The notes under the pieces: model-generated
Database searches by the model: none
Told to the model about the DNA's origin: nothing
What the model saw: only the letters and a program-made list of their open reading frames with translations
Position numbers and translations under genes: made by a program
Assembly: GCA_965153355.1 (NCBI GenBank)
Contig: OZ231127.1
Coordinates: 88,784,001 to 88,848,000 of the forward strand
Origin: Flaccisagitta enflata
Lineage: Eukaryota > Chaetognatha > Sagittoidea > Aphragmophora
Length of the DNA: 64,000 nt
Direction of reading: 5' to 3'
Shown: one piece after another, positions 56,737-64,000 of the stretch
Layout: every line of letters begins with the position of its first letter
How positions within the stretch are numbered: position 1 is the first letter of the stretch

Positions 56737-56884
56737 AGTTGCGGACACGCAACTGTATAAGAGGCTTTGTTCGTCCGTCCGTCGGTCCGTCCGTTGGTCC
56801 GTCAGCACGAGTCGAAAAGTGGGAAAACGCGCATTTCCGCCCCTGCCCACCCGTCCGCAACTGGTGGCCGTGTATCCGGCCTTG
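56737..56884 (+). repeat. HINE-like copy, type B, reference quality (148 bp)
   Basis: Perfect 7-bp hairpin AGTTGCGGACACGCAACT (56737-56754); TATAAGAGGCTTTG; GTCCGTCCGTCGG tract; CACGAGTCGAAAAGTGGG; CATTTCCGCCCCTGCCC; inverted terminal copy GTCCGCAACT (56853-56862); hairpin GGCCGTGTATCCGGCC (56866-56881); CCTTG then TTC, with TTC also preceding the left end. Confidence 0.93.
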
Positions 56885-56886
56885 TT

Positions 56887-57080
56887 CATTCAAAATTTCA
56901 CCTTTCCCTCCTTCTCCACATCCTTCTCTTCTTAAGCCACCTCCACCTGGAACAGCTTCAAAGCTATTTCTTCTATCTCTTTTTCATTCAAAATTTCACC
57001 TTTCCCTCCTCCTCCACATCCTTCTCTTCTTAAGCCACCTCCACCTGGAACAGCTTCAAAGCTATTTCTTCTTCTTAACC
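56887..57080 (+). repeat. 98-bp tandem duplication abutting the HINE-like right end
   Basis: Two almost identical units starting CATTCAAAATTTCACC at 56887 and 56985. The first unit starts 2 bp after the HINE-like element. Confidence 0.9.
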
Positions 57081-57184
57081 TTGATGCCAATTCATCAATC
57101 TCTGCTTTGGATCTGCCACCAAATCAAAGTGAAGAGAGGGTGAAATAGAGACAGAGACACAAGAGGAGACGCTACGAAAGATTG

Positions 57185-57219
57185 AGACAGAGAGACAGAG
57201 AGACAGAGAGACAGAGAGA

Positions 57220-57280
<61 letters not shown>

Positions 57281-57282
57281 GG
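57185..57282 (+). repeat. (GACAGA) then (GACAGC)n array
   Basis: About five GAGACAGA octamers, then about ten GACAGC hexamers. Confidence 0.94.
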
Positions 57283-57844
57283 AGAGAAAGACGGAGATGT
57301 TCAGAAAGATGGTCTGGTAGACGGAAAGATAGATAGACAGAAAGACAGAAACTTACGTAAACAGGCTATCAAAATCCTACTGAATTCCACTGAATGAGAC
57401 GCAATGATCGAAACGGTCATCCCAGGACAGAAGGGGGAGGGGGCCAATGAATCTGTCGTCTCTGGAAATTTTTCCTCCGCAGGGATTTATCAACGTTTAT
57501 TAACACCTTTTTTCTCCCATTTTCCCTCATAAGCTACTTCCTCTTCCTCTTTCTCCATGTCTCTCTTCCTCTTCCTCTAAAGTTTGACCCGCTGTGCCTG
57601 TGGAAGCGGCGTATATCGAAACGTCCGAAAAAAATGGTGCTGAGGGGGGGGGGGGAAAGCGGTCATCTTATGTGTCTTTTGTTGCGGTAGTGAAGATGGT
57701 ATGGGAGTATTTGGTGCAAAAGCGAGGGGGGGGGGCAGGTGAGTGCGGATGGTTGGCAGCATGGAAAAGTTGGTAAGATAAATTGTTAAGATTGAAATAC
57801 AGGCGGGGCAAAGGTGAATGCGAATGGTCGACCGTTTGGTGGAA

Positions 57845-58450
57845 GTGGGTGGTGGTGGTGTTGGTGGTGGTGGTGGTGGTGGTGGTGGTGGTGGTGGTGG
57901 TGGTGGTGGTGGTGGTGGTGGTGGTGGTGGTGGTGGTGGTGGTGGTGGTGGTGGTGGTGGTGGGTGGTGGTGGTGGTGGTGGTGGTGGTGGTGGTGGTGG
58001 TGGTGGTGGTGGTGGTGGTGGTGGTGGTGGTGGTGGTGGTGGTGGTGGTGGTGGTGGTGGTGGTGGTGGTGGTGGTGGTGGTGGTGGTGGTGGTGGTGGT
58101 GGTGGTGGTGGTGGTGGTGGTGGTGGTGGTGGTGGTGGTGGTGGTGGTGGTGGTGGTGGTGGTGGTGGTGGTGGTGGTGGTGGTGATGGTGGTGGTGGTG
58201 GTGGTGGTGGTGGTGGTGGTGGTGGTGGTGGTGGTGGTGGTGGTGGTGGTGGTGGTGGTGGTGGTGGTGGTGGTGGTGGTGGTGGTGGTGGTGGTGGTGG
58301 TGGTGGTGGTGGTGGTGGTGGTGGTGGTGGTGGTGGTGGTGGTGGTGGTGGTGGTGGTGGTGGTGGTGGTGGTGGTGGTGGTGGTGGTGGTGGTGGAGAA
58401 GGGTGGTGGTGGGGGTGGTGGTGGTGGAGAAGGGTGGTGGTGGGGGTGGG
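57845..58450 (+). repeat. (GGT)n tract, about 180 units
   Basis: From 57849 to about 58396 essentially pure GGT with single changes near 57960 and 58185, then GGTGGAGAAGGGTGG variants. Frames through it read poly-G, poly-V or poly-W and are not genes. Confidence 0.97.
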
Positions 58451-58459
58451 TGGTTGATG

Positions 58460-59330
58460 TGGTGGTGGTTAAAGGCGGTAGATTGGCGTTAAATGGCTCT
58501 TCTTCCCATTTTCTGCTGCCGGTTTTGGTCGGATGACATCCCGACTTTTCCCGTTTCCCATTCGTCCTTCTGTGTTGTTTTAATCAAAGTGGACCCCCAC
58601 TGGGTGATGTAGATCCTGGGATGGAGAGGTCGCTCAACGTCCACAATGAATCACCACCGACACCAGATTAAGAAAGGACATATGACTCGTGTCTGAGTCT
58701 ATGTCTATGTTGGCCACCTCCCAAAAATGGCATGTAATCCTAATGTAATACAGATCGTTATCCAAAAAAACAAAACAAATCATAATCTTTCTCTTCTTAA
58801 CTGAGAAGAAATAAGAGAGAAAAAAAATGTTTTCAACTTTACTTTCAAGCATCCTCTTCGAACAGGTAACCAAGCATTATGGACTGAAGAACCGAGGAAC
58901 AGACCAACAAAACCGTCATAGCGACTGAAAAGAAAAGATAAGATTTCGCTTGACAATCGTTCCCATTGTGTGGGGGGGGGGGAAAGAGGGATGTGCGAGG
59001 TGAGAGGGAGAGACACACAAAGTCAACGATAAATGAGTATAAATGGTTTATGGGAAAGACGGGAAATCGTGGCTAGGCAAAAAAAGATGTTGGTGTGACT
59101 TTTTCATCAGATTCGTTTTCGATAATGCGTGTCTGCTACGTAGAGAGAAATATATTGAAATATGTTGTATCCACTACTATGCACTACTAATATGTAGTAT
59201 GTATGTATAATATGCATGTTCATCTTGTCTTTGACATTTTCACTGTGAATGGAGTTCAGAAGGTTGAATTAAACAGAAATTCCTTGAAAACCAATTTCAG
59301 CGGGAAACGAAGGAGGAAGACCAGAAATAG
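58460..59330. other. no gene recognised
   Basis: Unique sequence with a short poly-G run near 58970. No transposon ends seen. Confidence 0.4.
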
Positions 59331-59335
59331 AGAAA

Positions 59336-59495
59336 CAAGGCCGGATACACGGCCACCAGTTGCGGACGGGTGGGCAGGGGCGGACATGCGCGTTTTCCCA
59401 CTTTTCGACTCATGCTGACGGACGGACGGATCGACGGACCAACGGACCAATGGACGGACGGACAAAGCCTCTTATAGAGTTGCGTGTCCGCAACT
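59336..59495 (-). repeat. HINE-like copy, type B, near full length (160 bp)
   Basis: Right end CAAGGCCGGATACACGGCC (59336-59354). Inverted terminal copy AGTTGCGGACGGG. GGGGCGGACATGCGCGTTTT, ACTTTTCGACTCATGCTGAC, GGACGGACGGATCGACGG, CCTCTTATAG. Left hairpin AGTTGCGTGTCCGCAACT (59478-59495), perfect 7-bp stem. Confidence 0.93.
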
Positions 59496-59589
59496 AAAAA
59501 GAGGAAGGCTTGAAAGGAGAAAAATGATGGAATTTCAGTCACGCATCATGTTCTGTCCGCGTATAACGGACATTAAGCTTTGGAACTTA

Positions 59590-60080
59590 ACCCATGCTTG
59601 TACACTGCCTATCTCGCTTTCATCAAATTGTCAATTTCTCTTATCTTGCTTGTACACACCCCTTTGCTTTTTCATAAAATCTTCAATTGCTGTTATCTTG
59701 CTTGTGCACACCCTCTTGCACTTTCCTAAAATCTTCAATTGCTCTTATTCTGCTTCTACACACCCCCTTGCACTTTCATTGATTTTTCAATTGCTGTTAT
59801 CTTGCTTGTACACACCCTCTCGCACTTTCAACAAATCTTCAGTTGCTCTTATCTTGCTTCTACACGCCCCCTTGCACTTTTATCTAATCCTCAATTGCTC
59901 TTATCTTGCTTGTAAAAGCCCCATGCACTTTCATTGACTCTTCAATTGCTCTCATCTTGCTTGAACATGCCCTCTTGCACTTGTATTTAATCCTCAATGG
60001 CTCTTATCTTGCTTGTACACGCCCCTTGCACTTTCATTTAATCCTCAATTGCTCTTATCTTGCCTGTACTTCTTGCACTT
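59590..60080 (+). repeat. 52-bp minisatellite, about 10 units
   Basis: The word TGCTTGTACAC recurs at 59595, 59647, 59699, 59751, 59803, 59855, 59907, 59958 and 60010 (some mutated). Each unit also holds TTGCACTTTCAT and TCAATTGCTCTTATC. Confidence 0.93.
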
Positions 60081-60294
60081 TCATTCAAACTTGAGAATCC
60101 AATTTGAGTAAAGGAAAATAAATCCACGGATTAAAAGGAAAAGAAGTTCCAAAGGCCTTGAAGGACGAAAATAACAAGAGGGGAAAAAAGAAAAAGAAAC
60201 AAGTTAAGGAAGGATGCCAAGCAATGAACAAACTATAGCAATGCTTCCGAATACCTGACATAGAGACATAACAGACATAATAGACAGAAGGAGA

Positions 60295-60366
60295 AACAGA
60301 ACCAATAGACAAACAAACTGACAGATAGAAGGACAGACAGACAGACAGATAGACAGACAGCCAGGC
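60295..60366 (+). repeat. (GACA)n-type tetranucleotide run
   Basis: Imperfect GACAGACA/GATAGACA array. Confidence 0.8.
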
Positions 60367-60702
60367 AGGCAGATAGAACTTCATATGGACTGATAGACAG
60401 AAATGCAGTCACACAGTCAGTCAGACAGACGGACAGAACAACTTAAAGTAGGTTATAGAGAAAGTGATCAATGGTGTCAGACTGATCACGGATTCATGTG
60501 GCATTAACTAAATCTCCACGTTGGTCTTGAAGCTTCTTACAGTATAACAATAGTGTGACCATTAATCATAACGCTTTGGCTGCACAGCTGAAATCCTATG
60601 TAAAGCTACGGAGAAGGATAACCAGTCGCCCAAGGGCAATATGTGGTCAGCGATACCCGTTGCCCTGCTTCATATGTTGGTGATTGTAGGTGATGGGTAG
60701 CA

Positions 60703-61505
60703 GGGCAGCGGCCCCGAAGGGGACAATGTCCTGTAGAACACAGGGGTACTTTCGTTTGTCCGTTCATCCGTCCGTGTGGGCCTGGAGGCTGGGATTTGAG
60801 CCTGAAGGCTGGGATTTGAGCCTGGAGGCTGGGATTTGAGCCTGGAGGCTGGGATTTGAGCCTGGAGGCTGAGATTTGAGCCTGGAGGCTGGGATTTGAG
60901 CCTGGAGGCTGGGATTTGAGCCTGGAGGCTGGGATTTGAGCCTGGAGGCTGGGATTAAAGCCTGGAGCCTAGGATGGACTTGAGCCTGGAGGCTGGGATT
61001 TGAGCCTGGAGGCTGGGATTTGATCCTGGAGGCTAGGATAGGATTTGAGTCTCAAGGCTAGGATTTGAGCCTCAAGGCTAGAATTTGAGCCTTGAGGCTA
61101 GGATTTGAGCCTCGAGACTGGAATTTGAGCCTCAAGGCTGGGATTTGAGCCTGGAGGCTGGAATTTAAGCCTCGAGGCTGGAATTTGAGCCTCGAGGCTG
61201 CAATTTGAGCCTCAAGGCTAAGATTTGAGCCTCGAGGCTAGGATTTGAGCCTCAAGGCTGGGATTTGAGCCTCAAGGCTGGGATTTAAGCCTCGAGGCTG
61301 GAAATTGAGCCTCGAGGTCAGGATTTGAGCCTCGAGGCCAGGATTTGAGCCTCGAGGCCAGGATTTGAGCCTCGAGGCCAGGATTTGAGCCTCGAGGCTG
61401 GGGGGGGGACGCACGCACGGACGGACGGACGGACGGACGGACGGACGAACGAACGAAAGTCCCCCTGTGTTCTACAGGACATCGTCCCCTTCGGGGCCGC
61501 TGCCC
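60703..61505. mobile_element. E2: element with GGGCAGCGG termini and 20-bp minisatellite (803 bp)
   Basis: Inverted termini GGGCAGCGGCCCCGAAGGGG on both sides, continuing ATGTCCTGTAGAACACAGG and CTTTCGTT. Inside are GTCC/GGAC repeats and about 31 units of a 20-bp repeat (GCCTGGAGGCTGGGATTTGA). The unit grades from GGAGGCTGG in the left half to CGAGGC/CAAGGC forms in the right half. Opposite orientation to E1. Confidence 0.87.
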
Positions 61506-61579
61506 AAAAAGCCTAGAGGGATTATCATTTTATGAGTGCCTGGTCAAATCTGGTAAAACCTTGTACACTTAAAATACTA

Positions 61580-61798
61580 CAAGGCCAGATACATGGCTAC
61601 CCCAGGTAGGTGGATATAGGTTGTGATGTTGGAGGCCACATATGTATTTGGGTAGGAACAAAAATTACGCATAATGCCAAAAAAAAGAACAAACCAACAG
61701 ATCAACCAACAATCCAACCAACAAACCAGCCAACCAACAAACCAACAAACCATCTTACCAATCGATCAACCAACTGACAGTGTTGCTTGCATGACACT
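61580..61798 (-). repeat. HINE-like copy, diverged end type
   Basis: Right end CAAGGCCAGATACATGGC, then CAGGTAGGTGG; CCAACCAACAAACC tract; left hairpin AGTGTTGCTTGCATGACACT (61779-61798) with a 5-bp AGTGT/ACACT stem, a pairing not seen in the four main types. Confidence 0.65.
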
Positions 61799-61799
61799 A

Positions 61800-63170
61800 A
61801 AAACTTACTTTTGGCCATGATGCAACCCAGTCTTCCCTCTCAAGATTTTTCAATAACTGTTATTATCACCTATTGATGATAAGAAGTAACAATATTGTCA
61901 CTCTTCCCCAAATTGGGTTGGTGAAAAAAATAATCACATTTCAGCTTATTCTTAGCTTATTTTCAGGTAAGCATCATACCAGAAAAGAATCATTTTGATA
62001 CATTACTAGTCAAAAATGAACCATGTCTTTGAGCATGAAATACAGCTGAACTCTGCTAACTATGACAAAAAAAAAAACCGAACAACTTTTGAGAGAGCAA
62101 AAAAGTATGAAGATGTTGACCAATTTGCATAAAATTTACAGTGAATGATAACCATAATCAAGACTATGTCTGGTTAAAATTTCATCAGAATCCGTTGAAA
62201 ACTTTAGCCGTAATCACGTTTTTACTGAAGTCACCTCTTTTTTGGACTGCCAGAGATGACGTTTATCCTAAATCAAAATATTACCATTTTTAGTAAAATT
62301 GGCATTGTGCAAAAAGTTTTGGGAGTTTTGTCATGATTTTTGAACTGTAGTCTGATGGTAATATTTACTAATACTAGGCAAAATTCGCATCTACTCAGAT
62401 AAAGTCTAGTGGGGTAGATATTGGTTGATTGTAAGCTTGCTCAGGATAAGAAATATTCTGCTACCTGTTAGAATATTTTTGCAATTTGGGGGACTAAAAA
62501 TGCTTCAATCTTCACAAAAATTTTACTGGAGATGAATCATATGTACAAAAGTTACCAGTTAAAAAATCATGATAATTGGTAAAAAACTCTGGCCTTAGCA
62601 TCGATTTATATTTCAGATTTCATCTTCATTTACTTCATTCTAAAAACCACAAAAAAAGTTTTAGAAAACTTGCTGTTTCTGCTAAAATAATTGGAGTTTT
62701 GTTATGAAATTTTTATCACAGTCTGCTACCACTGTGGTTTACTTCCACCTAAAATTTCATCAAAATCGGAGTAGATTTAGTATGTTTTTTTTAAGTTTGT
62801 TTATTGATTCTTAGTAAATTCTTATGTGTGTACATTGAATTTCTGATCTTCTGACAAGCACTTTTGAAAAATCTATAATTCTCAAACTATTTAGAGCAGG
62901 TCATTGATTTTTTCAGTGATGCTTAATGATACTAAAAAGTAACTTCAGTAAAAATTTCAGCACACTGGGTTAATTTTCAAAGGATTTATGAGCAATAGAA
63001 GTAACTGTTCGTTTTTGTTTTTTGCCATAGTTAAAACAGATCCTGGTAGAAAGGAAATGCAAAATTGAATCTCGTCTAAGTCTATAAATGCGAAAGGATG
63101 GGCAGGGGCACCAATGCAGAAGCAGGTTTGACATTGGGGAGGCAAAATATTCTAAGAGCTTCAAAAATGT
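61800..63170. other. AT-rich unassigned DNA
   Basis: No gene or sharp repeat. AAAATTTCATCAGAATCCG and AAAATTTCATCAAAATCGG recur (62175, 62750), as in 18700. A HINE-like scrap GGATGGGCAGGGGCACCAATG lies at 63097-63117. Confidence 0.4.
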
Positions 63171-63180
63171 TCTCATAACC

Positions 63181-63296
63181 ATGATCATCATCATTATCAT
63201 CATCATTATCATCACCAGCATCGCCATCATGATAATCATCATCATTATCATCAATTCATCATCATCGTCATCATCGTCATCATCATCACGATCATT
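63181..63296 (+). repeat. (ATC)n trinucleotide array
   Basis: ATCATC units with TT and GTC interruptions. Confidence 0.92.
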
Positions 63297-63659
63297 TCTT
63301 TTTAGGAGCTTCAGATCTCATCAGACAACTAAATTATTCGTCAACTTCATCAACGTTTTTTTTCCACATGACACTCCTTTTTTCCATCCCCACAAGGACA
63401 TCACTAAACTTTATTAAAACAACACCGTTTCATAAGAGCAATAAAAAAAATGGTTTTTCGCTAACTAGTAGAGAAAAGTGGCAGCCCCTAGCCAAAGCAC
63501 AGAATTATACAGTACTTATTGACTACTTATAGACTTGCTTCGGCACACATAAAAAAAGACAATCCTCTTACAAAATCAAATGAAAACCCCATCTAAACGT
63601 CAAAGTAAAGACCAACCCCTGTCATGGAAGAAAAAGAAAGTTTACAATTTCCAAGGGAA

Positions 63660-63950
63660 GAGTTTAAGAAAGAGAAAGAGAAAAAAGACACAGAGAGAAA
63701 AAGAAAAGAATGAGAAAAAGAAAAAGAAAGAGAAAGTAAAAGAGGAAGATAAAGAGAGAAAAAAAGAGAAAGAGAAAGAGAAAAAGAATGAAAATGAGAA
63801 AGAAAGAAGTTAAAAAGAAAGAGAAAAGGAATGAGAAAAAGATAGAGAAAGAGAATGAGAAAAAAAAGAAAGAGAGAAAGGAAATGGAAAGAGATAAAGA
63901 AAGAGAAAGAGAAGGAGAAAGAAAGAGAGAAAGTATAAGAAAAAGAGGCA
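63660..63950 (+). repeat. GAAA/GAGAAA purine satellite
   Basis: Imperfect AAAGAG and GAAAAA units, continuing close to the window end. Confidence 0.9.
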
Positions 63951-64000
63951 ATAAAGAATACCCTGTCTTCAAAAGCAACTGATACCAGCAAAAGATATAT

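Noticed and set aside
57783-58536. Poly-glycine, poly-valine and poly-tryptophan frames of more than 200 codons
   Set aside because: They are the three frames of the (GGT)n tract.
59590-60080. CRISPR-like 52-bp periodicity
   Set aside because: The whole 52-bp unit is repeated with scattered mutations; there is no repeat/spacer division.
60703-61505. CRISPR-like array
   Set aside because: Units are contiguous 20-bp repeats with no unique spacers, inside a transposon-like unit; a minisatellite explains it.

Overview
This window looks like repeat-dominated eukaryotic nuclear DNA, most likely from an invertebrate animal. The lineage cannot be fixed: no rRNA, tRNA or organism-specific gene is visible. 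Evidence for a eukaryote: eukaryotic DNA transposons with clean target-site duplications (TSDs), a very high load of microsatellites and minisatellites, large AT-rich stretches without genes, and one large protein of eukaryotic domain composition (UBA-like, Zn-binding modules). Almost all long open frames are translations of (GAAA)n, (GA)n, (GCTTCC)n or (GGT)n arrays and are not genes.

Only two protein-coding signals are supported. One is an intact single-exon gene on the minus strand (35473-39711, 1412 aa from its first ATG) with two split Zn-binding modules, a UBA-like domain, a possible LRAT-like H/NC domain and a C-terminal SF1-helicase-like P-loop NTPase. It lies in the longest stretch free of satellite DNA. 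The other is a decayed hAT transposase (50598-52731) inside a complete hAT element (50097-53061).

Most of the rest is transposons and their fossils. (1) About 30 copies of one dispersed family, called HINE-like here. Each full copy begins after a T run with an 18-20 nt hairpin, continues with TCTATAA and GTCC/GTTGG-rich tandem sequence, and ends with an inverted copy of the first 9-12 nt, a GGCCG/CGGCC hairpin and CCTTG followed by T. Four end types occur: A (GTCGCG), B (GTTGCG), C (GATGCG), D (GGTGCG). In most copies the hairpin and the inverted terminal copy change together. The architecture (asymmetric inverted ends, central tandem repeats, 3' hairpin, insertion at T-T) matches non-autonomous Helentrons (HINE/DINE type). 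(2) Five hAT-type elements with perfect 8-bp TSDs (H1-H5). (3) Three members of a foldback family with CAGTCAG termini and 4-bp A/T-only TSDs (M1-M3). (4) Further foldback families (G1/G2, F1/F2, TA-flanked MITEs). (5) Two copies, in opposite orientation, of an element with GGGCAGCGG inverted termini and a 20-bp minisatellite core (E1/E2).

Layout: 0-12 kb H1, M1, clustered HINE-like copies, M2, G1 and (GAAA)n blocks; 12-22 kb MITEs, HINE-like copies, purine satellites and G2; 22-31 kb Z/H-DNA-type repeats, an 84-bp minisatellite split by H2, M3 and H3 nested inside HINE-like copies, and C-rich DNA; 33-35 kb E1; 35-40 kb the gene; 40-48 kb satellites, a 22-bp perfect hairpin and nested HINE-like copies; 48-53 kb H4 and H5 only 33 bp apart (outside their TSDs); 53-64 kb the F pair, HINE-like copies, a 550-bp (GGT)n tract, a 52-bp minisatellite, E2 and AT-rich unassigned DNA.

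Insertions into HINE-like copies (M2, M3, G1, H3) give a relative age: HINE-like first, the others later. Two HINE-like copies in turn lie inside H2 and H4, so activity overlapped.
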